A stretch of DNA of 64,000 nucleotides from Saccharothrix sp. (GCF_031180885.1 NZ_JAPSLK010000007.1:171648-235647), one strand, 5' to 3'. Positions 9,701 through 19,000 are shown, numbered from the stretch's first letter. Program-made: numbers and translations. Notes: generated by a model not told the origin, from the letters alone.

Positions 9701-12700
9701 AGCGGTTGGTGCTCGACAGCAGCCGGGCCCGCTCGCCGGTGTCGGCGGGCAGGTTCAGCTCGCCGGCGAGGAGGGCGGCGTCGGGCAGCTCGCCCAGGGC
9801 CAGCAGGCGGTTGGTCGACTCCAGGGTGCGCACGGTGTTGCCGAACCGGTCGTGCTCGGTGGTGTCGATGTGCCCGCCGGGGGTGGCGACGTTGACCTCC
9901 TGCCCGGATGCGTTGAGGTAGTGCACCGTGGCGTACCGGTAGCCGTCGGCTCCCGGCGTGGCCGGGGGCGGGTCCTGGCTGCCGAAGACCGCGGTGGCGT
10001 CTGCGGGCAGGTCGGTCTGCGCCCACCGGGAGACCGACGCGAAGTCCATGTCGTGCGGGCCACCGGCGGCGCGGGTCAGCGGGACCCCGTAGACGACGGT
10101 GGTGGCGGTCTCGCCGTCGACCTGGTCGCGGGTGCCGGGCACGAGCGCGGGCCGGCGGACGCGCAGCAGCCTGCCCGCGTTGGGGTCGCCGGGCGCCGTG
10201 CCGTGGTCGAAGTGGAACGGCTGCCGCCCCGGCGGGGACAGCGTGGTCACCCGGCCCTCGGTGTCGTAGTCGTAGGTCGTCTTGAGCAGCGGGGTGATGC
10301 GCGGGTCCCACGTCTCGCGCAGCCGCCCGGCGCCGTCGTAGCGGTAGCGGGCGACGTCGACGGCGGTCATCGCCGTGCCGTCCCACGTCCACAGCTTGAC
10401 CGCGCGGACCCGGTCGACCACGTCGCCGAGCCCGGTCGCGGTGGCGGTGGTGGTCGTCGCGTAGTCGTACTCCAGGACCTCGCACCCCCGGGCCGGGGTG
10501 GCGGCCGCGCAGTCGCCGACACCGGGCTGCACGGGGTTGACGACCCGCTTGGGCAGCGCGCGGCCGTTGCCCGTCTGGTAGGTGGTGCGGGTGGTCGAGT
10601 CGGCGTCGGCGGTCCAGTGCGCGGTCGCCGTCCAGACGTCGCCCTGCCTGGTGAACTCGGCGGTGCCGTCGTCGGCCTCGCTGAGCCGGTAGGTGCCGTC
10701 GTCGACCTTGGTCAACGTCAGGGCCTGGGCACCGGGTTCGGGGGTGAAGGTGCCGTCGGCGTGCCGGGAGAACGTCGTCCAGGTGCCGTCGAGCGAGTTG
10801 ACCTTGACGAGGTTGGCCTCCGGGAACTCCAGGGTGGTGTACTCCCCCGCCCCCTCACCGCCGGCCGCGCCGCCGCGCCACTGCGGGCCGAACGGCGCGA
10901 CGATCTCGGTGAACGACAGGTGGTCGAAGTAGACCTTCTTGCCGGAGCCGGGCGCGAAACCGTTGTACAGGCGCAGGAACGCCTCGGTGGCGTCCGGCGG
11001 GACGGTGAAGTCCACGCTGAGCTGCTGCCAGCCGTCGGTGTAGGTGGCGGGGCCGCTCGGCGTGGCCTGGTAGCCGGCCGAGGGTGTCTTGGTGAACGGC
11101 ACCAGCCGCAGACCGCGCTGCTGCCCGTAGGGCGCGGGCAGCGTCAGGCCGCTCGCGGCGGGCACGTAGATCCAGCCGGTGAACCGGTAGGACTTGCCGG
11201 GCTGCATGCCCAGTCGCAGACCGCCGAAGTCGCCGCCCACGTCGACGAAGGTGTCGCCCTGCTTGGCGTAGGCGTTGGTCGACGACGAGACCGGGGTGAT
11301 CACGAGCGAGTCGGTGCTGTGGTCGTGGCCGCGGGAGGTGGAGCGGGCGGCGGTCGTGTCGCTCGGCCCGAACCCGGTCGTGTCCGTGGTGACGTGCCGC
11401 TGGTTGGGGCTGAGCCGTTCGCCCTGCGGCAGCCATCCGTCGCGCGGCTGCCTCGACGAGGCGGTGCGGGAGACGGTGAGGCCGAGGTCGTCGGCGTCGG
11501 TCGCGTCGAGGGTGTGGTCGCCGGTGAGCAGGTTGACCGAGCCGGGTCCGATCCCGGTGTCCGCCGCGGCGTCGCCGTCGGGGTCGACGGTGACGCGCAC
11601 CCAGGCGGTGTCGTAGGCGGGGTCGGTGTCGTTGGCGGTGAACAGCTTCGCGCGGACCTCGACCACGCCGCCGACCGCGCCGAGGGTGTCCACCGCGGTC
11701 CAGACGGCGTGCCCGCCGAGGTCGGCCAGCGCCACGCGGGTCGCCGCGATCGGGGCGTCCGCGGCGGTGCGCAGGTTGACCAGGGGGATGTCGGCTTCCG
11801 GGGCGCCGGGGCCGCGCCGGTACTGGAAGGTGGCCCGCGTGTAGCCGGGCCGGCTCGTGACCGCGATCTTCATCCGCTTGACCGCGGTGGTCCCGGGCTG
11901 CGGCTGCGCGAGGCCGGCCCGGCCGACGTTGAAGCGGTAGGTGTTCGGGGCGGACAGGTGCCCGGCGCGGTCCTTGGCCCGCACGGTGAGCGTGCGGGCG
12001 CCTTCCTGCGACGGCGTGAGGGTGACGGTGGCGGTCCCGGTCGCGGCCAGCGTGGTCGACGTGGTGTCGGTGTCCAGCGAGTAGACGAACCCGGCCAGGT
12101 CGCCGGTGCCCGCCGCCGGGGTGAACGTGAACGTCCCGGCCTGCCCGCTGCCGCCGTGCCAGTTCCCGTCCGCCGGGTACTGCGACGAGGACACGAACGG
12201 CACGCCCGGCGCGCCGCCGTCGGCCACGAACTCGCACCACGGGCCCCACGCGCCCTCTCCCACCGCGTTGACACCGCGGACGCGCCACGCGTAGGCGGTG
12301 CCTTCGGTGAGTTGCCCCGCCGGGACCGCCGTGGCGAGCACCGAGCCCGAGGCGCCGGGCTCGGTGGTCACCTCCCCGACCGCCGTGCCGTCCACGCGCT
12401 GCCAGGCGAACCGGGCGCGCACGTCACCGCCGCTGGAACTGGTCACCGTCGCGCGCAGCGTCGGGGTGAGCGACGCGATCGCCGGTCGTCCCGTCCCGGT
12501 CAGGCACGACGTGGCCGGCACCGTCGAGGGCGCCGAGACCGCGGGCACGGCGCCGTAGGTGACGCTCATGGTCGGGTTGTTGTCGAACTTCTTGTGGTAG
12601 GTGGCGTCGTTCTCGTGCGCCGCCGGGGTGCGGACGCCGAACGACACGGACGTCCAGCCCTCGCCGACGGCGAAGCGGACCGCGCTCGTCACGTCCACCG

Positions 12701-14075
12701 GGACCGGCCCCGCCGGGCAGGCCGCCGAGTGCCCCTTCGCCGAGTCCACCGTGGCGACCAGCGGCTTGAAGCCGCCGTAGGTGTTGGTCCACACCACGTT
12801 CGACGGCGTCTCCTGGTAGGCCCACGTCCACGACGAGGTCATCCAGTTCGTGCGGTACACCTCGAACGGCCGCGGGTCGCAACTGCCCGACCAGGTCTGC
12901 TGGAGGTTCCAGGTGGCCGAGACGACGTTCTGCCCGGACAACCCGTCCAGCCGCATGTTGAAGAACGACCGGCGCCGGTTGGCACCGTTGTTCGCGCTGC
13001 CGATCTCGGCGTCCTGGGCGACGTTGTAGTACGACGTGCCCGGGGTCGCCGAGTCGACGAAGCTCCACGAGTGCCGGGTGGAGGTGTAGCCGGGGTCGAT
13101 GAACACCGGGAACTTCGTGGCCGGGTCGGCCAGCAACGCGTCCAGGTCCGGTGTCACGACGAGGTCCGAGCCCTTCAGCTCGGCCCGCATCTCGCGCACC
13201 GCCCCCGGTCTCGATGTGGTCTTCACACCCGGCGCGCCCGTGGCGTCCCACATGCGGGGCGCCGAGGAGGTGAACACCGGCTGGTTCGCGCCGTGCGCGG
13301 TCGCCGGGTCGGGCTGCTTCTCGTCGACCGCCTCGGTGACGCCGTCGCGGCCCGGGCGCAGCACCAATCCCTTGGTGCTCGTGGGGAACCGCAGGCCCCG
13401 CAACGCCGGGTTCGCCGCGGCCTGCCGGTCACGCACGACCAGCACCTCGGAGAACCCGTTGGCGTCGACGGTGATCCGGAGGTCCACACCGGACAGCACG
13501 TTCGGGTAGACAGCGGTGTCGCCGTCCAGCGCCGGGCGCGGCAACGTGCCCACCGGTGAGCCGACCGCGAGTTCGCGACCGTTGTCGGTCATGGTGATCA
13601 GCGGCCCGTCACCGCCGGCGGACAACCGCATGGCGAGCGGCACCGCGAGCGGGGTGACCGCGCCGTCCTCGAACGCCAGGCGGGTGTCCACCGGCACCCA
13701 GTCCTCGCCACGCCGCACCCGGACCGGCCGAGTCTGCTGCTCACGGGTGAAAGTGCCGTCCGGGTTGGCGAACACCAACGCCGACTCCGACGTCTGCGAC
13801 CGCACACCGACCCGGCCGCCGCACAACCGCGCCGCCACCACCGCCGACACCGGGTCCGGGCGGTCCGGCGGACACGCCTCCACCGGGGGCGCCGGCGGGG
13901 TCTCGGCGACGGCGGGAACGGCCGCCACGACCTGCGTGAGGCTCGCGAGCAGCGCCACGATCAGGAGCGCCGACAGGCCCTTGGCGCCCGAACCCGGATC
14001 GCCCGGTGCCCGGTCGCCGGAGCGCGCCGGTCTCGGCCACAGTCTGATGAGGGGGAAAGACCGACGAGGGTGCAC
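6795..14075 (-). CDS. Secreted RHS/YD-repeat polymorphic toxin with HINT domain and C-terminal GIY-YIG nuclease
   Basis: GTG start at 14075 with a GGGAGG ribosome site; 2426 residues. A signal-like hydrophobic segment (about 34-56) leads into a large ectodomain. It has wall-associated/ConA-like and fibronectin-like regions, then many YD repeats (YDGAGRLR, YDAAGRTL, YDGISRLL) and the RHS core signature (DLGRFLTADP, about 2106). A polymorphic-toxin HINT autoprotease domain spans about 2190-2328, from NSFAPWTPVLLADG to the terminal HNC. The final 98 residues (6798-7091) are a GIY-YIG endonuclease: GVY at 2342-2344, YVG at 2354-2356, an Arg pair at 2363-2364 and the catalytic-type Glu at 2399 (RKLEQ). 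So the shell exports and encapsulates, HINT releases, and the tip should cut nucleic acid of competitor cells. The LRR gene immediately downstream is the probable antidote. Upstream on the same strand is the GH16 gene, 52 bp away. Confidence 0.92.
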   Translation of the reverse strand: MHPRRSFPLIRLWPRPARSGDRAPGDPGSGAKGLSALLIVALLASLTQVVAAVPAVAETPPAPPVEACPPDRPDPVSAVVAARLCGGRVGVRSQTSESALVFANPDGTFTREQQTRPVRVRRGEDWVPVDTRLAFEDGAVTPLAVPLAMRLSAGGDGPLITMTDNGRELAVGSPVGTLPRPALDGDTAVYPNVLSGVDLRITVDANGFSEVLVVRDRQAAANPALRGLRFPTSTKGLVLRPGRDGVTEAVDEKQPDPATAHGANQPVFTSSAPRMWDATGAPGVKTTSRPGAVREMRAELKGSDLVVTPDLDALLADPATKFPVFIDPGYTSTRHSWSFVDSATPGTSYYNVAQDAEIGSANNGANRRRSFFNMRLDGLSGQNVVSATWNLQQTWSGSCDPRPFEVYRTNWMTSSWTWAYQETPSNVVWTNTYGGFKPLVATVDSAKGHSAACPAGPVPVDVTSAVRFAVGEGWTSVSFGVRTPAAHENDATYHKKFDNNPTMSVTYGAVPAVSAPSTVPATSCLTGTGRPAIASLTPTLRATVTSSSGGDVRARFAWQRVDGTAVGEVTTEPGASGSVLATAVPAGQLTEGTAYAWRVRGVNAVGEGAWGPWCEFVADGGAPGVPFVSSSQYPADGNWHGGSGQAGTFTFTPAAGTGDLAGFVYSLDTDTTSTTLAATGTATVTLTPSQEGARTLTVRAKDRAGHLSAPNTYRFNVGRAGLAQPQPGTTAVKRMKIAVTSRPGYTRATFQYRRGPGAPEADIPLVNLRTAADAPIAATRVALADLGGHAVWTAVDTLGAVGGVVEVRAKLFTANDTDPAYDTAWVRVTVDPDGDAAADTGIGPGSVNLLTGDHTLDATDADDLGLTVSRTASSRQPRDGWLPQGERLSPNQRHVTTDTTGFGPSDTTAARSTSRGHDHSTDSLVITPVSSSTNAYAKQGDTFVDVGGDFGGLRLGMQPGKSYRFTGWIYVPAASGLTLPAPYGQQRGLRLVPFTKTPSAGYQATPSGPATYTDGWQQLSVDFTVPPDATEAFLRLYNGFAPGSGKKVYFDHLSFTEIVAPFGPQWRGGAAGGEGAGEYTTLEFPEANLVKVNSLDGTWTTFSRHADGTFTPEPGAQALTLTKVDDGTYRLSEADDGTAEFTRQGDVWTATAHWTADADSTTRTTYQTGNGRALPKRVVNPVQPGVGDCAAATPARGCEVLEYDYATTTTATATGLGDVVDRVRAVKLWTWDGTAMTAVDVARYRYDGAGRLRETWDPRITPLLKTTYDYDTEGRVTTLSPPGRQPFHFDHGTAPGDPNAGRLLRVRRPALVPGTRDQVDGETATTVVYGVPLTRAAGGPHDMDFASVSRWAQTDLPADATAVFGSQDPPPATPGADGYRYATVHYLNASGQEVNVATPGGHIDTTEHDRFGNTVRTLESTNRLLALGELPDAALLAGELNLPADTGERARLLSSTNRYSADGLDLVETLGPVTAMALAKDLVDPTGTRPTLPAGTQVVARAHTVNTYDEGKPDGANYHLLTTSQQGAQITAGYPDADVTIDRTGYGAEKGGTSGWRLKKSTSFLDDTGPGGLNLATHTVYDDAGRTTADWGIDTNGADARTKVNVHYTAGPNPADAACGNRPEWAGKLCVRRAAGAVTGHDPARMATDLPVHRVESYHRFGGEAVVTETAMGRTSRTTTTYDAAGRTLTVTTTADDGTQPVPAVTTEYDPTTGAELRTRTPDAVITEEQDTLGRPLTYTDADGATTRTEHDRHDRLTKVTDPSGFRTYAYDRTVEPRDLVTSLTDSTIGTFTARYSPDGQLVEQTYPGGLVRRDRLDASFSPVQRTYSQDNTVVYAESVVENSRSQWMSHTHTGGWKTYAYDGISRLLRAEQRDPSGACTTRTYTYDNRTNRTAKHVFHPGPDGACNTDGPDTTTTTHTVDTADRLTDQGVTHDAFGRTLTTADGLSLTYHANDMVASQTQATNRKRWTLDPANRLRATHTDAGGEGAWTTTGTSTNHYGDDSDEPSWIAEPGAVTTRMVSGPDGDLAAVVSGGEVKLQLAGLFGSVVATTDLAVTEPELFDYDEYGLPAADQPTNRYGWLGAKQRSGDTLGGTILMGARVYSPDLGRFLTADPVEGGSANDYDYVYGDPVNKLDLDGEALWIPLIVACVRFCGHIARGAAALARAASRAAPRFARKAPRRSGCGRGNSFAPWTPVLLADGTARPIGELAVGDLVAATDPVTGETTAQPVLDVIVGYGDKHLVDIDLDAADPDVLTATAGHPVWVHGEGWVLAEDLRVGHRLHGRGAVTGVVDRGITAHALVYNLNVAVVHTYVVLVDGVEVLVHNCNLPKMFRNAPRKQGVYVIKYGKKEAYVGRSRNIHRRMHQHNRSKYGRLKGATSVRYYKGGNRSHLRMRKLEQGIQNRYRAAGVRVRGINGFRRYARRF

Positions 14076-14127
14076 GGCAGCGACCTCCCGCTATGGCGAC
14101 GCCTGCGCACAGGTCATCGCGAAGGAC

Positions 14128-15504
14128 CTAGGCGTAGGTGCGGACCCAATCGACTTCGAACACCGCCGGGCGCAGGCCGCCGGCGCCGGTGAAGTTGTCG
14201 AGCTGGATGTTGAGGTGACCCGACGGCATGGCCTGGAGGTCCGCGCGACCGCCCGGACCCGCGCCGCCGGACAGGCGGAACCACTCGGTGCCGTCGACGT
14301 AGCCGACCAGCGCGGTCGGGGACCACTCGAAGGCGAAGTTGTGCCACTGCGTCATGTCCACGGGGCACGTCTCGCGGTAGACCTTGTCGTCGCTGGGGCT
14401 CTTCGGGTAGTGCAGGAACGCCGACAGGCACTGCGCGTCGGGGTTGGCGTACTCGACCCAGTCGTACTCGCCGTCGACGAGCCGCCGGCCCGACGTCGGC
14501 CAGATCAGGTGCAGCGGGTGGTACAGGCCGCCGGACGCGCCGGTGTTGCGCGAGCGGGACCGGATCTCCCACTTGCCGTACTGGCGGTCCAGCTTCTGCC
14601 GCAGCCAGCCGGTGTCGCCGTTGGCCTCACCGGTCATCGTCATGATCCCGCCGGCCACCGCGGAGTTCTTCGCGCACCGCCGGCCGTTGCCCGCGTGGCC
14701 CTCCCAGCAGCCGGCCGTGCCGCCGACCGTGCCGCTGGGCACCGACCACTTGGCCGGGTCGACCGGGCCGGTGTAGTCGAACTCGTCCGAGATCGGCAGC
14801 GGCGCACCCCAGCCGTACCGGACGGCGGCCTGCGACTGGTCACCGGGCGGCGCGGTGGTCGTGGTGGTCGTCGGACTCGTGGTGGTGGTCGTCGTCGGGT
14901 CGGTGGTCGTAGTTGTCGTGGGGTCGGTGGGCGTGTGCGCGCCGGCGCGGTAGTCGCACGCGGTGGCGCGGAAAGTCGCGCCGGTCGCGGAGTACTCGTG
15001 GTCGCTGAGCACGTTCGCGCGGACCGCGCCCGCCGGGGCGGTGAACTGCGCCGCGACCCGCGTCCACCCGGTCGTGCCGAACGACACCCAGGCGCCGTCG
15101 ACGTGGCCCAGGTACCCCGAGTTGTCGCCCTCGGGCGTGGAGTACCAGTCGACCTCGACGCGCGCGCGGCCGGCCTGCGTGGCCCCGAGGTCGTAGCCGA
15201 AGGTCCACCGCTCGCCGGCCTTGACGGGCTGCTGCGGCAGGTAGAGCGACGGGTTCACCACGGAGTTGTTCTTCTGCGCGTAGGCGAACCTCGCCGACTG
15301 GTGGTCGGTGACCGCCTCACGCACCGGCGCCGCGCCGCGCAACGAGCCCCACTCGGCCAGCGACTTGTTCAGCACCGGGTTGTTGCACGTCGACACGTTC
15401 GTGCCGGCCGGGGACTGCGCGACCGACACACCGCCCACGACGAGCGCGCCCGCCACACCCACCGCGCTCCCCACGGCGAGCCAACGCCTCCAGTGCACCG
15501 CCAT
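14128..15504 (-). CDS. Secreted GH16-type glycan hydrolase with Thr-rich linker
   Basis: The ATG at 15504 is chosen because GAGGGG lies just upstream and a signal peptide follows at once (WRRWLAVG then a hydrophobic run to about 30); 458 residues. Residues 31-185 form a beta-sandwich accessory domain with Cys at both ends (CNNP, ATACDY), likely carbohydrate-binding. A linker at 191-220 is three runs of Thr. The C-terminal concanavalin-like domain (230-458) has the GH16 catalytic signature ExDxxE as EYDWVE at 346-351, flanked by aromatic residues. GH16 enzymes cleave beta-1,3/1,4-glucans, agar or related galactans; which one cannot be told here. It faces the subtilisin gene divergently across a 205-bp spacer with a 9-bp inverted repeat, and it precedes the toxin gene on the same strand. 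Confidence 0.82.
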   Translation of the reverse strand: MAVHWRRWLAVGSAVGVAGALVVGGVSVAQSPAGTNVSTCNNPVLNKSLAEWGSLRGAAPVREAVTDHQSARFAYAQKNNSVVNPSLYLPQQPVKAGERWTFGYDLGATQAGRARVEVDWYSTPEGDNSGYLGHVDGAWVSFGTTGWTRVAAQFTAPAGAVRANVLSDHEYSATGATFRATACDYRAGAHTPTDPTTTTTTDPTTTTTTSPTTTTTTAPPGDQSQAAVRYGWGAPLPISDEFDYTGPVDPAKWSVPSGTVGGTAGCWEGHAGNGRRCAKNSAVAGGIMTMTGEANGDTGWLRQKLDRQYGKWEIRSRSRNTGASGGLYHPLHLIWPTSGRRLVDGEYDWVEYANPDAQCLSAFLHYPKSPSDDKVYRETCPVDMTQWHNFAFEWSPTALVGYVDGTEWFRLSGGAGPGGRADLQAMPSGHLNIQLDNFTGAGGLRPAVFEVDWVRTYA

Positions 15505-15608
15505 CGGCCCGTCCCCTCTGTCGACATCACGGGCCGCCACAGCATCGAGGGACGCGTTGAGCCGACGCTGAGCGCGCGCTGAACCGGCCTTTCGCGTTGT
15601 CCGGAGAA

Positions 15609-15644
15609 CGTTGTTCAGCACCGCGGTCCTGACCGTGAACAACG
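15609..15644. promoter_or_regulatory. 9-bp inverted repeat in divergent promoter region
   Basis: CGTTGTTCA (15609-15617) and TGAACAACG (15636-15644) are perfect complements separated by 18 bp, between the GH16 start (15504) and the subtilisin start (15710). It could be an operator shared by the two secreted-enzyme genes. Confidence 0.4.
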
Positions 15645-15709
15645 CGGAATCCCTAGCCTGGCGAGCCGGTCGGCGCAGCGGAGCGCGCCGGAGGGAAGGG
15701 GAGGACCTC

Positions 15710-18700
15710 GTGTCGGGTTCTGGATCACGAAGGCGCACGGCGTGGCCTGCCGCGGTGCTCGTGCTGGGGGTTGTAGCGGCCACCGTGGCGCTGCCGGCGA
15801 TGGCGGCGCCCGCGGGCGGTGCGCACGACACCGCGAGCGCGAGGCGGGTCGTCACGCTGGTCAGCGGGGATCGGGTCGTGCTGGACGGGGATCGGGTCGC
15901 GTCGATCACCCCGGGCGCCGGGCGGGAGGGCGTCGGGCACCTGGTCTTCCAGCGGAAGGGGCACCTGCACGTCCTCCCGCGTGACGCCGCACGGCCGCTC
16001 GCCGAAGGCCGGTTCGACGCTCGGCTGTTCGACGTCACGGGACTGGTCGAGGCGGGCTACGACGACGCGCGCCGGGACCGCGTGCCGCTGATCGTCACGC
16101 GCTCCGGCGACCGGGCGGCGGCACTGGGCACGCTGCGGGTCGACCGGGAGTTGCCGACCGTGCGGGGTGTGGCCACGACCGCGGTCAAGGCGTCCGGTGC
16201 CGACTGGCAGGCGTTGCTGACCGCCCCCGGCGTGGCGAAGGTCTGGCTGGACGGCGTGCGCCGGCCGGTGCTGGACCGCAGCGTCGCGCAGATCGGCGCG
16301 CCCGCCGCGTGGGCGGCCGGGTACACCGGCGTGGGCGTGAGGGTCGGCGTCGTGGACACCGGTGTCGACGGCGGGCACCCCGACCTGGTCGGCCGGGAGG
16401 TCGCCGAGCGGAACTTCACCAGCGACCCCGACGCCACGGACACCATCGGCCACGGCACGCACGTCGCGGCGACCATCGCGAGCAACGGCACCCAGTACCG
16501 CGGCGTCGCGCCGGGCGCGCAACTGCTCGACGCGAAGGTGTGCGGACAGGCCGGCTGCACGGAGTCCGCGATCCTCGAAGGCCTGCGCTGGACCGCCGAG
16601 CAGGGCGCGGACGTGGTGAACGTCAGCCTCGGCGGCACCGACGGGCCGGAGGTGGACCTGCTGGAGGAAGCGGTCAACACCCTGTCCGCGGCGCACGGCA
16701 CGCTGTTCGTCGTCGCCGCCGGCAACAGCGGTAGCGCGGAGACCGTGGGTTCGCCGGGCAGCGCGGAGGCCGCGTTGACCGTGGGCGCGGTCGACCGGGA
16801 CGACGAGATCGCGTTCTTCTCCAGCCGCGGCCCGCGCGTCGGCGACGGCGGGATCAAGCCCGACATCACCGCGCCGGGCGTCGACATCGTGGCCGCCAAG
16901 TCCCGGGGCGTGCCGGGCGCCGGTCCCGCCGACCACCACGCCATGTCCGGCACGTCGATGGCGACACCGCACGTCGTGGGCGCCGCCGCGCTGCTCGCCC
17001 AGCAGCACCCCGACTGGTCCGGCGATCGGCTCAAGGCCGCGCTGATGGCCGCGGCGAAACCCAACCCGGACCTGACGGTGTTCGACCAGGGCTCCGGCCG
17101 CGTCGACGCGGCGAAGGCCATGACCACGACGCTCACCACGTCGCCCCCGAGCGCCTCCCTGGGCGTGCAGGAGTGGCCGCACGACGACGACGTGCCGCTG
17201 AGCAAGGCGCTGACCTACCGCAACGCGGGTTCCGCGCCGGTGACCCTCGACCTGACCACCGAGGTGCGCAACCCCGACGGCACACCCGCCCCGGCGGGCC
17301 TGTTCACCGTCACCCCGGCCACGGTCACCGTGCCGGCGGGCGGCGAAGCGGCGGTGGTGGTGACCGGCGACGCCAAGTCCGGTGCCGCGGACGGCCCGTA
17401 CTCCGGTCTGGTCGTGGCCCGCAGCGGCGCGGACGTGGTGCTGAGCACGCCCGTGGGCATCACCCGCGAGGTGGAGAGCTACAACGTCCGGATCACCCAG
17501 CTCGACCGGTCGGGCAACCCCGAGCCGGACTACGCCGCACTGCTCCTCGGCGTCAGCGACAACCGGTTCACGTTGATCACCGACGCGGACGGCGACGTCA
17601 CGGTCCGGGTGCCCAAGGGCGTCTACACCGCCGTGTCCGAGCACCGCTACGACAAGCCCGGCACGACGGTGCTGCTGCGACCGGACATCACGGTCTCCGG
17701 TGACACCGAGGTGGTCTTCGACGCGCGCACGGCGGCACCGGTGAAGATCGCACCGCCCGAGAAGGCCGCCAAGCAGGGACTGGGCTACATCGTGTTCGGC
17801 CGGCGCTACCAGGACACGATGTCCCTGATGGGTCTCGCGTACACGCAAGGGTTTTCCGCGGACATGGCCCTGGGCAACAGCGGCCCGGGGCTGCCCGCGG
17901 ACCAGTACGGCGTGCTGATCGGCACGGAGTTCGCCGGCGCACCGGTCGACGGGAAACCGGTGTCCTACCGGCTCGCGTGGGAGGAGCGCGGCCGGGCGCC
18001 GACCGGGTTCGTGCGCGCTCCTTCCAAGAGGGAGTTGACCGAGGTCGGCACCGCGTTCGGCCCGCGCGCACCCGGCCGGATCGGCCGGCACTCCGGCAAC
18101 GCCACGACCGCCGACGGCGTCTACGGGCTCGGCGGCGCGGTCGAGGCCTCGGGCGGCGCGGTCGACCACGTCCTGGCGGCGGGCCTGAGGTGGCGCTGGC
18201 AGTTGCTCCAGGGCACGCCGGAGGCGCCGGACACGGTGCTGATCGGCCCGGCCCGCACCTACCGGCCGGGTCGGCGGTACGCGGAGTCGTTCGGCTTCCC
18301 GGTCATCGGCCCGACCCCGCCGCACTCGTCGTCGCCCTACCTGTTCCGCACGGGCGACCTCGTGGTGGCCGACCTGTGGCTGTTCGGCGACGGCGCGGGC
18401 AACCGCGGCGACTCGCTGACCGGCACGTCCCGGACCACGCTGTACCGCAACGGCGAGCAGGTGGGCGAGACGCCGCTGCCCGGCATCGGGGTGTTCCCCG
18501 TGCCGCCGGGGGCGGCGGACTACCGGCTGGAGGCGGAGAGTTCCCGGCCGAGGGAGGTCAGCGAGTTCACCACCCGGGTCCACGCGGCATGGACGTTCCG
18601 CTCCGACACCGCGCCCGGGGACACGCCGCGCGCCCTGCCGCTGACCGTCGTCCGCTTCACCCCGGACCTGGACGCCGACGGCGCGGTCGTCGCGGGCCGG

Positions 18701-18922
18701 TTGCTCCCGGTGCCGCTGGTGATCAGCCGGCAGGAGGGCGGGGACAACGGGCGGTTGCAGCGCCTGCGCGTCGAAGCGTCCTTCGACGACGGTCGCACGT
18801 GGTCCGAGGCTCCCGTGCTCGGCCGCACCGCGATGGTCCGCAACGCCGCGGCGGCGGGCGCGTACGCCTCGCTGCGGGTGCAGGGGCGGACAGCAAGGGC
18901 AACACGTTCGAGCACACCCTGA
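15710..18922 (+). CDS. Secreted S8 subtilisin-like serine protease, C-terminal codons frameshifted
   Basis: The GTG at 15710 follows GGGAGG and opens straight into a signal peptide (RRRTAWPAAVLVLGVV...AMA), so the longer frame from 15611 is not used; 1070 residues. A propeptide region precedes the S8 catalytic domain with Asp216 (VVDTGVDG), His248 (GHGTHVAA) and Ser416 (GTSMATPH). After about residue 470 come beta-sandwich domains typical of large actinomycete extracellular subtilases. The annotated frame ends with an atypical basic tail (GRTARATRSSTP). The +1-shifted frame from about 18889 reads DSKGNTFEHTLIRAYKLR and stops at 18945, exactly the kind of C-terminus relatives carry. One missing G in the GGGG run at 18883-18886 would explain it. 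A strong terminator follows. Confidence 0.9.
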   Translation: MSGSGSRRRTAWPAAVLVLGVVAATVALPAMAAPAGGAHDTASARRVVTLVSGDRVVLDGDRVASITPGAGREGVGHLVFQRKGHLHVLPRDAARPLAEGRFDARLFDVTGLVEAGYDDARRDRVPLIVTRSGDRAAALGTLRVDRELPTVRGVATTAVKASGADWQALLTAPGVAKVWLDGVRRPVLDRSVAQIGAPAAWAAGYTGVGVRVGVVDTGVDGGHPDLVGREVAERNFTSDPDATDTIGHGTHVAATIASNGTQYRGVAPGAQLLDAKVCGQAGCTESAILEGLRWTAEQGADVVNVSLGGTDGPEVDLLEEAVNTLSAAHGTLFVVAAGNSGSAETVGSPGSAEAALTVGAVDRDDEIAFFSSRGPRVGDGGIKPDITAPGVDIVAAKSRGVPGAGPADHHAMSGTSMATPHVVGAAALLAQQHPDWSGDRLKAALMAAAKPNPDLTVFDQGSGRVDAAKAMTTTLTTSPPSASLGVQEWPHDDDVPLSKALTYRNAGSAPVTLDLTTEVRNPDGTPAPAGLFTVTPATVTVPAGGEAAVVVTGDAKSGAADGPYSGLVVARSGADVVLSTPVGITREVESYNVRITQLDRSGNPEPDYAALLLGVSDNRFTLITDADGDVTVRVPKGVYTAVSEHRYDKPGTTVLLRPDITVSGDTEVVFDARTAAPVKIAPPEKAAKQGLGYIVFGRRYQDTMSLMGLAYTQGFSADMALGNSGPGLPADQYGVLIGTEFAGAPVDGKPVSYRLAWEERGRAPTGFVRAPSKRELTEVGTAFGPRAPGRIGRHSGNATTADGVYGLGGAVEASGGAVDHVLAAGLRWRWQLLQGTPEAPDTVLIGPARTYRPGRRYAESFGFPVIGPTPPHSSSPYLFRTGDLVVADLWLFGDGAGNRGDSLTGTSRTTLYRNGEQVGETPLPGIGVFPVPPGAADYRLEAESSRPREVSEFTTRVHAAWTFRSDTAPGDTPRALPLTVVRFTPDLDADGAVVAGRLLPVPLVISRQEGGDNGRLQRLRVEASFDDGRTWSEAPVLGRTAMVRNAAAAGAYASLRVQGRTARATRSSTP

Positions 18923-18958
18923 TTCGCGCGTACAAGCTCCGGTAGCGGGTCTTCGCAC

Positions 18959-19000
18959 GACACGGCGGCGGTCCCCGGCGCAGGGGACCGCCGCCGTGTC
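18959..19000 (+). terminator. Strong hairpin terminator after the protease
   Basis: GACACGGCGGCGGTCCCC (18959-18976) pairs perfectly over 18 bp with 18983-19000 around the 6-nt loop GGCGCA. It lies 14 bp past the alternative protease stop at 18945 and before the next SARP gene. Confidence 0.85.

Noticed and set aside
6090..13559. A 2489-codon plus-strand open frame opposite the RHS gene
   Set aside because: Its translation is a Val/Gly/Arg/Asp-rich low-complexity string without domains. It is the GC-driven mirror of the RHS gene, whose signal region, YD repeats, HINT and nuclease motifs are unmistakable.
15611..15709. Longer N-terminus for the subtilisin
   Set aside because: The upstream extension has no ribosome site and would bury the signal peptide; GTG 15710 follows GGGAGG directly.
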